From Acidobacteriaceae bacterium (lineage in GTDB: Bacteria > Acidobacteriota > Terriglobia > Bryobacterales > Bryobacteraceae), in assembly GCA_903970405.1 (NCBI GenBank), contig CAJCIT010000073.1, positions 1 through 40,773 on the forward strand: 40,773 bases of DNA. The letters run 5' to 3'. The position numbers were made by a program, and so were the translations under genes. The notes beneath the pieces are model-generated. The model was not told the DNA's origin, did not search any database, and was given only the letters and a program-made list of their open reading frames with translations. Of this stretch, positions 8,297-16,922 are shown piece by piece (position 1 is the first letter of the stretch; each line of letters starts with the position of its first letter).

Positions 8297-9130
8297 TCAT
8301 TGCGCCAGCGCCACTAACCGGTCAGCGATCCGCTTGGCCGCCTCCAGCGGGTGCTCAATTTCAGGACGTTCGTTGAGTTCCAGCAGCAGCGGATACTGTT
8401 CAGGCCGGGACGCAAGCATTTTCATGGCCGCGATCCAGTCGATTACCCCCCCCCCTTCAATTGGAAAGAGGTGCAAATCGGCGGCACCATCATTATCGTG
8501 GATGTGAGTGGATCGAATCAGTTCGGCCATGGAATTAAACTCATGTTCCAGGTTTCCGGTCAGGTTGGCATGGCCGATGTCAAAGCAATAATCCAGCTTC
8601 AGGTGGGTGCTGGCAAGGAAATATTTCAGGCGGTCGGCCGTGGAGTAGCAGTTCGGAATGTTCTCAAGAAGAAGACTGACGCCGCGCTGTCCAGCGTAGA
8701 GGCGGATCTCTTCCAGCGACGTGAGGGCAGCATCCAGACGCTCCTCGTCGATCTCTTCCTCGCGCGCGCCCAGGTGCTGAATCAAGTAGCGGAACGGGAT
8801 GAAGTCGGCCACATCCAGGGCGCGCTTGATTTCTTCCACGCTCGCCATCCGCTTGGCCTTCACCGGCTCCATAATATTGATGTGCGATTGCGGACCGGAA
8901 CGGCCCCACTTTTCGTCGCTATACATGGGCGAATGCAGCGAGTGGAGTTTCACGCTGGAATCGCGGAACCAGTGGCCCAACTCCGCGATCTGTTCGATGT
9001 TGCGGTAGTCAAGATGCTGCCGCGCGCAGTAAATCTCAATCAGCGGGAAGCCGGCCTGCCCAATGCGATCGAGCGAGGCCGTGGTGAGCCGGTGATTGAC
9101 CAACAGGTGAGTAGAAAGGGCAATCTGCAT
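8297..9130 (-). CDS. Sugar phosphate isomerase/epimerase-like TIM-barrel protein
   Basis: 277 residues of the xylose isomerase-like / AP endonuclease 2 superfamily (PF01261). Visible features are [15 protein letters not shown] near the N-terminus, [23 protein letters not shown] with the metal-binding Glu, [16 protein letters not shown] with Asp/His ligands, and [20 protein letters not shown], which carries the late His and Glu. The full set of metal ligands suggests an active isomerase, epimerase or lyase on a sugar-like substrate that cannot be named from sequence. It lies 10 bases after ggt and 25 before asnS on the same strand. The Gly-Gly-Gly codons at 8446-8455 form a run of ten G on the coding strand, which is unusually slippage-prone. 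Confidence 0.85.
   Translation of the reverse strand: MQIALSTHLLVNHRLTTASLDRIGQAGFPLIEIYCARQHLDYRNIEQIAELGHWFRDSSVKLHSLHSPMYSDEKWGRSGPQSHINIMEPVKAKRMASVEEIKRALDVADFIPFRYLIQHLGAREEEIDEERLDAALTSLEEIRLYAGQRGVSLLLENIPNCYSTADRLKYFLASTHLKLDYCFDIGHANLTGNLEHEFNSMAELIRSTHIHDNDGAADLHLFPIEGGGVIDWIAAMKMLASRPEQYPLLLELNERPEIEHPLEAAKRIADRLVALAQ
8446..8455. repeat. C10 (coding-strand G10) homopolymer inside a gene
   Basis: Ten consecutive C on the plus strand encode Gly-Gly-Gly plus the first base of Val in the isomerase gene (frame intact: GAA, three GGG, GTA). It is much longer than needed, since GGC is available, and sits in the conserved segment before the last barrel strand. A gain or loss of one base would truncate the protein. 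Confidence 0.85.
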
Positions 9131-9140
9131 GAGGCCTTTA

Positions 9141-10892
9141 TTAGTATCCCGATGCCTTTCCCCAAAGTCGAGACTCGGTGCCGCCTTCGAGCGAGCCGTC
9201 CTTCACCACAATGGCCTCCACGCGAGCGACGCCCTCAATCGGCTTTATGATATATCCCATCTGCGTCAATTTAGCTTCAACACCGCGATCGAAGTTCTTC
9301 TGCAGAAATAGCGTGTCGGGCTTCCATTGGTGATGGAAACGGGGCAGATCCACGGCGTCCTGTGGATTCATGTGGAAATCGATAACATCCACGATCACCT
9401 GCAGTACTCCGGTGGTAATGCGTGAACCGCCGGGCGCACCGACAACCATAAACAGCTTGCCATCCCTGGTAATGATGGTCGGCGTCATGGAAGAAAGGGG
9501 CCGTTTTCCGGGCTCAATGGCGTTGGCTTCACCGCCGATCACGCCGAACATGTTCGGCGAGCCGGGCTTGGCGGCAAAATCATCCATCTCGTTATTGAGA
9601 AGGATGCCGGTCCCCGGTATCGTTACGCCATTTCCAAAGTAGGCGTTTAACGTATAAGTGAGGGAAACGGCGTTTCCCTGCTCATCGACGATGTCGAAGT
9701 GAGTGGTCTCACTCGATTCAATCTGCGAGACGTGCGCGGCCAGCGCCCTCGGCAACCCCGGTTCAACCAGGTCACTGGGCGTGGCGTGCTCAGGGTCGAT
9801 GCCGGCGCGGCGGCGCTCAATGTACTTCGGATCAAGCAGCATCTTCACCGGGACATTGTAAAAGTCGGGATCGCCCAGATACTCACTACGGTCGGCGTAG
9901 AAGCGGCGCATGGCTTCCGCCATAAAGTGCACCGCCATGGCGGAATCGGGGCCCTCCGCCGTAAATTTGGTGCCGTCCAGCATCCCGAGCATCTGCAGAA
10001 CGCCGACGCCGCCGGCGCTGGGAGGTGGCGGCAGAATCAGGTGGTATCCCTTGTAATCGCCCTCCAGCGGCGCGCGCTCAATAACCTTGTAGTTCTTCAG
10101 ATCGTCCAGGGTGATGAGGCCGCCGTGAGCGCTCATCTGTTGTGCGATCTTATGCGCCGTGGCCCCTTCGTAAAAATCCTGAGGACCGTTCTGGGCGATG
10201 CGGCCGAGAGTCGCGGCGAGATCCGGCTGCTTGATAATCTCGCCAAGCTGATAACCATGGCCGCCGCGGAGAAAGATTCGGATGGATTCGGGATCGGTGG
10301 AGAGAGACTTGGTTCCTTCGCTCAAAGCGTTGGCCAGGCCTTCATCCACCGGAAAGCCCTCGCGAGCCAGCTTAACCGAGGGCGCCACCAGCTCCGCCCA
10401 CTTCTTCGTGCCGAACTTCGCGTGGGCTTCCCCCAGCCCTTTGACGGAGCCGGGAACTCCGGAGGCGCGCCAGCCCACCAGGCTGTCGCGAGTGGGCTTG
10501 CCATCGGGGCCCAGGTACATATCGCGCGTGGCTTTGCCGGGAGCAGCCTCGCGGAAATCGAGGAACGCGCGGCGGCCATCGGCCATGCGGATGAGCACGA
10601 AACCGCCGCCGCCAAGATTGCCGGCTTGGGGATGGGTGACGGCCAGTGCGAAGCCGACAGCGACGGCCGCATCAACCGCATTGCCGCCCTGCTTGAGGAT
10701 CTCGACGCCAACATCGGCCGCCTGTCGCTCCTGGGCCACTACCATGCCGTGCTTGGCGCGGACCGGATCCTTTGAGAGCAAAGGCAGCGGAAAAAGAGCA
10801 GACAGAGTCGCAAGAGCCGTGAGGCCCGCCGCAAGAGGACGCTGGCGCATACTGAGAAGTCTAGCGTAAGCCCCAGCGTGAGCCATAGACAT
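9141..10892 (-). CDS. ggt: Gamma-glutamyltransferase (glutathione hydrolase)
   Basis: 583 residues. An export signal near the N-terminus is followed by the family sequence ADVGVEILKQGGNAVDAAVA and HPQAGNLGGGGFVLIR. GGT precursors cut themselves before a Thr, and here SSETTHFDIVD places that nucleophile at Thr396, with the oxyanion and substrate loop GKRPLSSMTPTII further on. It hydrolyses or transfers the gamma-glutamyl group of glutathione and similar amides in the periplasm. The start is uncertain: ATG 10892 gives a long n-region, while ATG 10850 (MRQRPLAAGL) gives a more normal signal peptide. Neither has a clear Shine-Dalgarno. The isomerase gene begins 10 bases after the stop, and asnS follows. 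Confidence 0.95.
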   Translation of the reverse strand: MSMAHAGAYARLLSMRQRPLAAGLTALATLSALFPLPLLSKDPVRAKHGMVVAQERQAADVGVEILKQGGNAVDAAVAVGFALAVTHPQAGNLGGGGFVLIRMADGRRAFLDFREAAPGKATRDMYLGPDGKPTRDSLVGWRASGVPGSVKGLGEAHAKFGTKKWAELVAPSVKLAREGFPVDEGLANALSEGTKSLSTDPESIRIFLRGGHGYQLGEIIKQPDLAATLGRIAQNGPQDFYEGATAHKIAQQMSAHGGLITLDDLKNYKVIERAPLEGDYKGYHLILPPPPSAGGVGVLQMLGMLDGTKFTAEGPDSAMAVHFMAEAMRRFYADRSEYLGDPDFYNVPVKMLLDPKYIERRRAGIDPEHATPSDLVEPGLPRALAAHVSQIESSETTHFDIVDEQGNAVSLTYTLNAYFGNGVTIPGTGILLNNEMDDFAAKPGSPNMFGVIGGEANAIEPGKRPLSSMTPTIITRDGKLFMVVGAPGGSRITTGVLQVIVDVIDFHMNPQDAVDLPRFHHQWKPDTLFLQKNFDRGVEAKLTQMGYIIKPIEGVARVEAIVVKDGSLEGGTESRLWGKASGY

Positions 10893-10897
10893 CCCCG

Positions 10898-10924
10898 CGT
10901 GGCGATCTAAAAGCCCGCGCCACG
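10898..10924. repeat. Dispersed repeat, family B, copy 1
   Basis: CGTGGCG (10898-10904) and CGCCACG (10918-10924) form a hairpin. The 18 bases CTAAAAGCCCGCGCCACG at 10907-10924 recur exactly at 15199-15216. It lies in the 32-base gap between ggt and the TfoX-like gene. Confidence 0.65.
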
Positions 10925-11350
10925 TCAGTCCCTGGCTCTCAAACGCGGGGCGCGCCGTGTAGCCGGCACTTTGCCGATGCGAGAGTCCCTGGCCACGACA
11001 AGCTCGCAGGCCCGCAACGCCGCCTCTTCGAAATCGGGCGAATCGGCGGGAAGCACTTGCCAGCCCGTCACCTTCTTTCCGAATAACTGAATCGATCGCA
11101 TGTTCGGGAACTCATGACGCAGACTATCGTGGTGCTCTTCGGTGGTTGCCAGCCACACCCCGTTGTCCGCCGTTGCGCCGGGTTTATCGCGGAGGATCAA
11201 CACAATCTTGTCGGCAACATAGACTGCGAGGCACCCGAACATGGGGCGGGTGGTGGGCAACAATTCGGAGATGGCGTCAAGTACGAACTCATGCGGAACG
11301 GTCTTCCGCTGCTTGCCGGCGATAGGGGGCTTGAGTCGTGGCGCGGGCAT
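10925..11350 (-). CDS. Small TfoX/Sxy N-terminal-like protein
   Basis: About 141 residues. The central part, RPMFGCLAVYVADKIVLILR, followed by NGVWLATTEEHHDSL, has the pattern of the TfoX N-terminal domain: a conserved MFG turn, a beta hairpin and a short helix. It lacks the C-terminal TfoX domain and has a basic N-terminus and a basic tail (TRRAPRLRARD). Function is unknown. TfoX itself is a competence regulator, but single-domain relatives are widespread and mostly uncharacterised. ATG 11350 is preferred over an upstream GTG at 11371, because that GTG falls inside the palindrome at 11364-11381. The gene lies upstream of ggt on the same strand, so it may lead that operon. Confidence 0.6.
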   Translation of the reverse strand: MPAPRLKPPIAGKQRKTVPHEFVLDAISELLPTTRPMFGCLAVYVADKIVLILRDKPGATADNGVWLATTEEHHDSLRHEFPNMRSIQLFGKKVTGWQVLPADSPDFEEAALRACELVVARDSRIGKVPATRRAPRLRARD

Positions 11351-11363
11351 TCTTGCTGGCTGT

Positions 11364-11381
11364 GCCGACACTCGTGCCGGC
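11364..11381. repeat. Hairpin repeat, family B-like (GCCGACA-CTCG-TGCCGGC)
   Basis: Seven-base arms at 11364-11370 and 11375-11381 pair with one mismatch around CTCG. The sequence is close to the perfect hairpin AGCCGACA-CGAA-TGTCGGCT at 15172-15191. It lies immediately upstream of the TfoX-like gene and overlaps the rejected GTG start. Confidence 0.5.
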
Positions 11382-11464
11382 GTTTCTTAGGCGTCCCCTT
11401 ACGGCCGGGAACGTTTGGGCTCATATAAGCCTATCTCGCCCCTCCGCTACTCGAATTCAATCCC

Positions 11465-12217
11465 CTACACCTTGAGACCCGAAAACGCCTCGGGACTGAC
11501 GTTATACACGCCCTTGAACGGATTATCCGTGTCCGTCATCACCAGGTTTGCGAGAAAGAGGACAACGGCCACCAGCAGAAAGCAGCACATGCCCGCCACC
11601 CATTGATGGAACGGATAGAAGAACGTGAGCAACGCCAGCGCGGCTGCCAGAGTGTGAACCAAATGGATCAAAGTTGCTGGAATCTTCGTCAAGCTCTTGG
11701 TCACGCGTTCGTCGCGATGCTCCCCCGCCTGCTGTCCGATGTCAATGAGACGCTGGTGTACCAGGCCCTCCTCCGCGCTGGCCGGTACGGTTCGCAAAAT
11801 TGCATCCAGTATTTCCGAAAACGCCTGCTCGGTAGCTTTGTCCCGCCGCCGCTCGCCCAGGGCCGGCCATTCGGATCTCACCACCTGTTGCGCGTAGGCG
11901 GCCACCGCGCGCCGGATGCCGCGCCGGGCTTCCGGATTGACGAAAGCGCTGAAGCGCAACAACTCGTTGAGCGAGTTGCATTCCCGCATCATGAAAGTCT
12001 CCACGTCGGTAAACTGTCCCCAAATGACAAAGATCACAAACGCGAAAATCACCGCATAAATGCTTCCGATCAGCAGAATGAGTGTGTTGAGGCCTTCTGC
12101 CTCGCCCGCGGTAAGCTCGTGCAGTCCGCCGCCGTGCCAAAGCCAGTAGGCGCCCGCTGCTACGGCCAAACCTGTCACCAACCGGAAAACTTGCGTTGAG
12201 AGAGCATGGCTATTCAT
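11465..12217 (-). CDS. DUF4239 (bestrophin-like) membrane protein
   Basis: About 250 residues with paired transmembrane helices at each end: VFRLVTGLAVAAGAYWLW and LILLIGSIYAVIFAFVIFVI near the N-terminus, then LIHLVHTLAAALALLTFFYP and GMCCFLLVAVVLFLANLVM near the C-terminus. A soluble helical part of about 120 residues lies between them and holds ECNSLNELLRFSAF and AVAAYAQQVVRSEWPAL. This layout, with a conserved E-x-N stretch just after helix 2, is that of DUF4239 proteins, which are distantly related to bestrophin channels. No member has a firm function that I know. ATG 12217 is preferred; the frame could open at TTG 12259. Confidence 0.75.
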   Translation of the reverse strand: MNSHALSTQVFRLVTGLAVAAGAYWLWHGGGLHELTAGEAEGLNTLILLIGSIYAVIFAFVIFVIWGQFTDVETFMMRECNSLNELLRFSAFVNPEARRGIRRAVAAYAQQVVRSEWPALGERRRDKATEQAFSEILDAILRTVPASAEEGLVHQRLIDIGQQAGEHRDERVTKSLTKIPATLIHLVHTLAAALALLTFFYPFHQWVAGMCCFLLVAVVLFLANLVMTDTDNPFKGVYNVSPEAFSGLKV

Positions 12218-12565
12218 AGGTGCATGGAGATCCACTATACTCGCACTGGCAATCGGCAAAAACCGAGATCTTTCAGACTTCCGAGGTCCCCCTAGTCACT
12301 TGACCGTAGGTGGTCATCGTCGGGCGCTGCTGTGTGCTTCCCCTTTGACACCTGCTCGGCTGTCCGCTTTCGGGAAAGCTAATCTCGCAACCGGACCGGC
12401 AGCGATGGCGCGAAATCGATCGGACATAAGCCATCTTCTTCAATCGCCAGCGGTTTGCCAATGCGCTTGCAGTGGCCAGCAGTCTGCTGGATAGATCATG
12501 ATATTAGTGGTCGAATCCAGGTTCTGCGAAACGGCCGGGCAGCAGCAGACACGGTGAGGACCTCC
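12218..12565. other. Divergent intergenic region, 348 bases
   Basis: The region lies between the DUF4239 gene (minus) and the ADOP permease (plus), so it should hold both promoters. A weak sigma-70-like pair reads TTGCAG at 12467-12472 and GATAGA at 12490-12495 (17-base spacer), pointing to the permease. I give it little weight. A GAGGA at 12556-12560 is the ribosome binding site of the permease. No conserved reading frame or RNA structure was recognised. Confidence 0.5.
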
Positions 12566-15085
12566 ATGAGTAACCGATCGGATCAGGCGGCAAGCATCAC
12601 TCACGCGCTCAGATATGCAGGTGGGTTGTTCGGCGACCTAAGGGTGGCGGTCCGCTCACTGCGGCGGACCCCTTCGTTGTGGGCCGCCATTGCCGTCACC
12701 TTAGCGCTCGGTATTGGCATGAACACCGCCATTTTCAGCGTTGTGCGCGGCGTGCTGTTGCGTCCGCTGATGAATCGCGATGAAGACCGGCTGATTTTCA
12801 TCCAGCAAAGCGCTCCCGGTCTGCAAGTGAGCAACGCCACATTCTCAATTCCTGAGGTCACTGACATAGGTGCGCACCTGAAGACCATCAGCAAGCTTGG
12901 CACCTTTTCCACTATCGACTTTTCCGCGGATGGATTCGGCGCGGCACGCGAAATCCACGCCGGAGTGGTCGACGGCGCCTATTTTGACGTAATGGGGCTG
13001 AAGCCCGTCTTGGGCCGCCTGCTGAACGAAAGCGACGACGGGCCGAACGCTCCGGGCGCAGTAGTGCTGACGTACAAATTCTGGGCCACCGTGCTGCATT
13101 CCGATCCGAGCGTGATTGGAAAGCCTATACGGCTGGGCAGCATGATGGAAGTCCGTCCGGCAACTATCGTCGGAGTGTTGGAGCCGTCCGTGCCGTATCC
13201 GGCGGAGACGGAGCTCATCGCCAACATCGTCACCAGCCCGCACCATCTCTCAGCCACCATGGTGCAGGGTCGCGAGCATCGCATGACCGATATATTCGGC
13301 CGCTTGGCGCCTGGGGCGAGCATTAACTCCGCACGTGCGGAGCTTCGCACTGTGTATGCAACCATGACGGCCGCCCACCCCGGCGTTTACAAGCCTCAGC
13401 ATCGCTACCAGATCGACGCCCGGCTATTGCGGGACCAGATCAACTCGGAAGCGACCACCGTCCTTTGGCTGTTGTTTGGCGCCTCGGGCCTGCTGTTCGT
13501 CATTGCTTGCTCAAACGTCGCGAACCTGATCCTTGCGCGCACGGTCCGTCGCGAATCGGAGTTGGCGGTGCGCGCCGCCCTGGGAGCGAGCGTTGCCGCC
13601 CTTCGCAGGTCGCTGTTGGCCGAAAGCCTGATTCTCTGTGGCAGCGGAGGCCTCGCCGGCGTACTTGTGGCCATCCCCATGGTGACCGTACTTGCGCGTT
13701 ACGCGTTTCGATTCTCCGTAAGGGCGGGGGATCTGCCTGTTGATTTCGGCTTGCTTTGGATGGGTTTGGCTTTGGCTTTGGCGGCCGCGGTGTTTCTTGC
13801 CTTCGCTCCCCGCCTGCCTTCCGGCGATAGCTCGCGAGGAACGGCGCTCACCAGCGGCGGCAGCCGCGTCACCGGCAGCAGCCGCCGCCGCATTCGCATT
13901 TTCACTGTTGTTCAGGTGGCCGCGTCATTCTTATTGTTGGCCGGTGCGGGTGTGTTACTGACTACTTTGCGCTCTATGCAAACCGCACAGCCGGGCTTTG
14001 AAACCGGTCATGTTCTGATTGCCAATCTGCCTTTGATTTCCGATGGCCGCACGCCGCAACAGGTGGCTCAGTTTTACCAGGAGGCCCTGCGTAAAGTAAG
14101 CGCGCTGCCGGGAGTGGATAGCGCCTCAACTGCGATGTGGGCCCCGTGGCTCGACAGGCGTTACTTAAGCTTCGCTCTTCAATTCGCAGTCGAGGGTCGA
14201 AAAGGGGAAAGCGGCACGGACGACCTGCGTGCCCGGTTCCGGTTTGTTTCGCCGGGCTACTTCGCCACGTTGGGCATTCCGTTGATCGAGGGGCGTGACT
14301 TCACAGAGGCCGACCAGAAGGAATCCGAACTGGTAGTTGTCGTCAGTAAGAGCATCGCCCAGCAGTTGTTTCCCGGACAAGACGCGCTAAATCGCCACAT
14401 TATGTGGACGGACCCTCTCGTTAAGGTCGCCGGCATCAGCCCGAATGCCCGCCGGATCGTCGGCGTCCTGGCCGACGTGGACGATGCCAACATCCTCCCC
14501 CAGCACAATTTGACTATCTATCAGCCCTTCGCGCAGGGGCCGGTATACGGAGCCTGCCTGCTGGTGCGCTCGAGCCAAGATCCGACCGCCCTGGTCCCAT
14601 CCATCACGAAAACCATCCGCGCCGTGGCCGCGACTCAGCCCGTTGAGCACGCCAGCACTCTGGAGGATGTCCGCACCGAAGTCCTGGCGAACAACCGCGT
14701 GAATGCCGTCGTATTCGGAGGGTTCGCCGCTCTCGCCTTAGCGATTTCAGCGGTCGGAATTGCCGGCGTGCTGGCATTTTCGGTGAGCTGGCGCACGCGC
14801 GAGTTCGCAATCCGGCTGGCAATCGGCGCCCAGCCGCTTTGGATTCTCTCGAACGTGCTGTTAGACGGCGCAACCACGGCGGCGATTGGCATTGCCGCAG
14901 GCGGTCTCCTGGGCTGGGGATTGTCACGCTTGGCCGGCAATTACATTTCGGAGCTTCAGCTTCCGGGCCCAATTCCGTTGCTCGGAGCGGCAGCGGTGGT
15001 CGTTGTGTCAGCAGTATTGGCATCGTTAGTACCGGCCGCGCGGGCCGCGCGAGTCGATACGATGCAAGCGCTTCGCGCCGAATGA
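12566..15085 (+). CDS. ADOP-type duplicated orphan ABC permease (FtsX/MacB fold)
   Basis: 839 residues. Two MacB-like modules lie in tandem: N-terminal helix TPSLWAAIAVTLALGIGMNT, periplasmic domain, helices around 295-330 (TVLWLLFGASGLLFVIACSN), then a second module from about 440 (IRIFTVVQVAASFLLLAGAG) with its own periplasmic domain and final helices near 730-820. SNVANLILARTVRRESELAV and RTREFAIRLAIGAQPLWIL are the paired FtsX cytoplasmic loops. This is the ADOP family (TIGR03434), which expands strongly in Acidobacteria. No ABC ATPase gene is adjacent, which fits the orphan label. The start is ATG 12566 because GAGGA sits five bases upstream; the frame itself is open further upstream. 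Substrate is unknown. Confidence 0.9.
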   Translation: MSNRSDQAASITHALRYAGGLFGDLRVAVRSLRRTPSLWAAIAVTLALGIGMNTAIFSVVRGVLLRPLMNRDEDRLIFIQQSAPGLQVSNATFSIPEVTDIGAHLKTISKLGTFSTIDFSADGFGAAREIHAGVVDGAYFDVMGLKPVLGRLLNESDDGPNAPGAVVLTYKFWATVLHSDPSVIGKPIRLGSMMEVRPATIVGVLEPSVPYPAETELIANIVTSPHHLSATMVQGREHRMTDIFGRLAPGASINSARAELRTVYATMTAAHPGVYKPQHRYQIDARLLRDQINSEATTVLWLLFGASGLLFVIACSNVANLILARTVRRESELAVRAALGASVAALRRSLLAESLILCGSGGLAGVLVAIPMVTVLARYAFRFSVRAGDLPVDFGLLWMGLALALAAAVFLAFAPRLPSGDSSRGTALTSGGSRVTGSSRRRIRIFTVVQVAASFLLLAGAGVLLTTLRSMQTAQPGFETGHVLIANLPLISDGRTPQQVAQFYQEALRKVSALPGVDSASTAMWAPWLDRRYLSFALQFAVEGRKGESGTDDLRARFRFVSPGYFATLGIPLIEGRDFTEADQKESELVVVVSKSIAQQLFPGQDALNRHIMWTDPLVKVAGISPNARRIVGVLADVDDANILPQHNLTIYQPFAQGPVYGACLLVRSSQDPTALVPSITKTIRAVAATQPVEHASTLEDVRTEVLANNRVNAVVFGGFAALALAISAVGIAGVLAFSVSWRTREFAIRLAIGAQPLWILSNVLLDGATTAAIGIAAGGLLGWGLSRLAGNYISELQLPGPIPLLGAAAVVVVSAVLASLVPAARAARVDTMQALRAE

Positions 15086-15171
15086 GAAGCTGCCGCCCCC
15101 GTGGCGCGGCGTTCTACCTGCTGGGCCGAGAGTCATCTGGGCTGTGCCTGGTTGCGGTTGAAACGAAGAAC

Positions 15172-15225
15172 AGCCGACACGAATGTCGGCTCAGCCGGCT
15201 AAAAGCCCGCGCCACGGAGCGCGGG
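15172..15225. repeat. Dispersed repeat, family B, copy 2 (two hairpins)
   Basis: A perfect hairpin AGCCGACA-CGAA-TGTCGGCT (15172-15191) is followed by CAGCCGGCTAAAAG and a second hairpin CCCGCGC-CACGGA-GCGCGGG (15206-15225). The 18 bases at 15199-15216 are identical to 10907-10924. It lies between the 3' ends of the convergent permease and marR genes, where the first hairpin might also help end transcription, although no T-tract follows. Confidence 0.7.
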
Positions 15226-15275
15226 GATTACGCGACTCTGAACCCACCGCACACTTTAGAGAACTGGCGAAGAAC

Positions 15276-15860
15276 TCAACGCCGTTGAGGCCGCTTGCCT
15301 GAGCCAGCAACAATCACCTGACCAGTCATGGGAGGCTCACAAGCATCTGTTGTTGCGCGACCGAGTCCAGGATGTACGTTTGCTTCCAGCCCTTGGCTTT
15401 GCGCGATGCGGAGAAGCAAATCCGCAAAGAGAATTTGTTCTTCCTCGCTGAGCGGTGCGCAGAGCGCTCTCTGGTGATCGCGCGCGACCTGACCGATCAG
15501 CTTCAGGGTTTCTGCCCCTTTTTCTGTCAGGCGTAACGCATAAACACGTCTGTCCTCAGCGGAATTTTGCCGCTGGAGAAGGCCTTTCTTCTCAAGCTCA
15601 TCGACGAATGCCACCAACCGGCTGGCGTGCATCCGAAGCCGTTTGGCGAGCTCCTGTTGGCTGAGCCCCGGGGATTGCGCAACCAGCCGCAGAATCCCCG
15701 CATTGGCCGGTGTGAGTTGGTAAGGAGAAAGGCGCTCAGCGAACAAAGCAGCCGCGTGCGCACCAACCTGAGCCAGCAGGAAGGCCGCCGAACCGGCGCC
15801 TCGATTGTGACCATCTTTGCCCAATGGAGCTATCCTTTCACAGGACCAGTAGAGATTCAT
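15276..15860 (-). CDS. MarR-family transcriptional regulator
   Basis: About 194 residues. The winged helix-turn-helix is clear: LTPANAGILRLVAQSPGLSQ, then QELAKRLRMHASRLVAFVDE with the recognition helix, then GLLQRQNSAEDRRVYALRLT, which holds the wing with the invariant D-R-R. Flanking helices form the dimer interface. MarR proteins act as ligand-responsive dimeric repressors. The open frame continues far upstream to 16205, but that part is antisense to the divergent gene; I take ATG 15860 (MNLYW). ATG 15872 is the other choice, and it lies within the palindrome at 15867-15889. That palindrome and the divergent membrane protein gene suggest autoregulation plus control of the neighbour. Confidence 0.85.
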   Translation of the reverse strand: MNLYWSCERIAPLGKDGHNRGAGSAAFLLAQVGAHAAALFAERLSPYQLTPANAGILRLVAQSPGLSQQELAKRLRMHASRLVAFVDELEKKGLLQRQNSAEDRRVYALRLTEKGAETLKLIGQVARDHQRALCAPLSEEEQILFADLLLRIAQSQGLEANVHPGLGRATTDACEPPMTGQVIVAGSGKRPQRR

Positions 15861-15866
15861 TGAAAT

Positions 15867-15889
15867 AATCATTACATTAGTGAATGATT
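15867..15889. promoter_or_regulatory. Candidate MarR operator in the divergent promoter region
   Basis: AATCATTAC (15867-15875) and TGAATGATT (15881-15889) form an inverted repeat (8 of 9 bases) around five bases. The centre-to-centre spacing is about 14 bases, close to that of MarR sites. AT-rich sequence here contrasts with the GC-rich genes on both sides. The site is only seven bases from the preferred marR start codon and 62 from the divergent gene. Binding by the MarR protein is inferred. Confidence 0.5.
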
Positions 15890-15951
15890 TCTGATAGTAT
15901 GACTCATGAACATATCGTCCTGCCAAACCGGCAGGAAAAGGAGAGAGCGTT

Positions 15952-16653
15952 ATGAGTGAAGTCTCGGATGTCAAGCTGAACGGCAGCGGCTTTCGCGGTC
16001 CAAATATCGGGATTCTTGCAACCATCTTTGTAGTGCTGTTTTGCGCGGGTCTGTACCCGGTTACCGCCTTTGGAGGAGCGCCATATTTCCCAGGGCCCGC
16101 GGAGCCGCTGGACACCATCGTCGCGTTCTTTGCCGCCAGGCCGACAGCAGTTCTCGCGTGCGCGTTCTTCCAATTTGGGTCTGCAATCGTCTTGGGGCTC
16201 TTCACGGTGACTATATTCAGTCAACTTAAATATCTTGGTGTGAAGGCGGCGGGAACTGGAATCGCTCTCTTCGGTGGCCTAATGGCGGCTTTCAACATGA
16301 TGGCCGGGACGTTCGTCTTGTGGACCATGACCTATCCGGGAATCGCTCAGGATCAGCCGCTCCTTCATGCTCTCTATCGAATGATATTCGCTTTTGGGGG
16401 GATCGGCTTCTCCGTGCCGTGCGGGCTGCTGCTTGCGGGTGTTTCCGTGACATCGGGATTCTACAAGCTGCTGCCGAGGTGGATCGTCATACTTGGGCTG
16501 GTTGTGGCGGCGATCGGCGAGTTGAGTTGGTTTGAGATGCTCACCCCTACGCTGATCGCTCTGATTCCGCTTACCCGTTTCCCCGGATTCGTTTGGCTCA
16601 TCGCCGCGGGATTCGCGTTGCCAAAATCGAGAAGGCGCGGAATCGCCGCGTGA
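15952..16653 (+). CDS. Six-helix membrane protein divergent from marR
   Basis: 233 residues with six to seven hydrophobic segments: IGILATIFVVLFCAGLYPVT, AVLACAFFQFGSAIVLGLFT, GTGIALFGGLMAAFNMMAGT, IFAFGGIGFSVPCGLLLAGV, WIVILGLVVAAIGELSWFEM and FVWLIAAGFALP. The N-terminus is short and hydrophilic and the tail is basic (KSRRRGIAA). AGGAGAG eight bases before the ATG is a good ribosome binding site. I do not recognise a named family with certainty; helix number and spacing are reminiscent of DUF4386-type proteins. Being divergent from marR with a shared operator, it is the likely target gene of that regulator. Confidence 0.75.
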   Translation: MSEVSDVKLNGSGFRGPNIGILATIFVVLFCAGLYPVTAFGGAPYFPGPAEPLDTIVAFFAARPTAVLACAFFQFGSAIVLGLFTVTIFSQLKYLGVKAAGTGIALFGGLMAAFNMMAGTFVLWTMTYPGIAQDQPLLHALYRMIFAFGGIGFSVPCGLLLAGVSVTSGFYKLLPRWIVILGLVVAAIGELSWFEMLTPTLIALIPLTRFPGFVWLIAAGFALPKSRRRGIAA

Positions 16654-16922
16654 CGGCTCTTAGTATCCCGATGCGGCATCAACCGGTTAGAGTAGTGGCG
16701 CTTTGCTATCTGATCGTTTCGCCGGCAATGGGAGGCTTCATGAATGTGGTCCGCCTTCTGGTCAGTCTGGGAACGGATGCCAAACGGCTGCAAGGGCAAC
16801 CGCTTTCAGCGCGGGGCGCCGCCGTGGTCAGGGGTTGTTTTGTCGTACCTGTTTTTTGAGGAAGTTCCACCGGCCCTTAGGAACGCTCCGTCCTATTCTG
16901 GAATGTCACGTGGAGTTCCAAA

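Noticed and set aside
9699..10775. 358-codon plus-strand frame
   Set aside because: Antisense to ggt; low-complexity Arg/Gly/Ala content without any motif.
16654..16922. Small frames between the membrane protein and the MarC-family gene
   Set aside because: Three overlapping frames with Arg/Gly-rich composition, no motif and no ribosome binding site; treated as non-coding.
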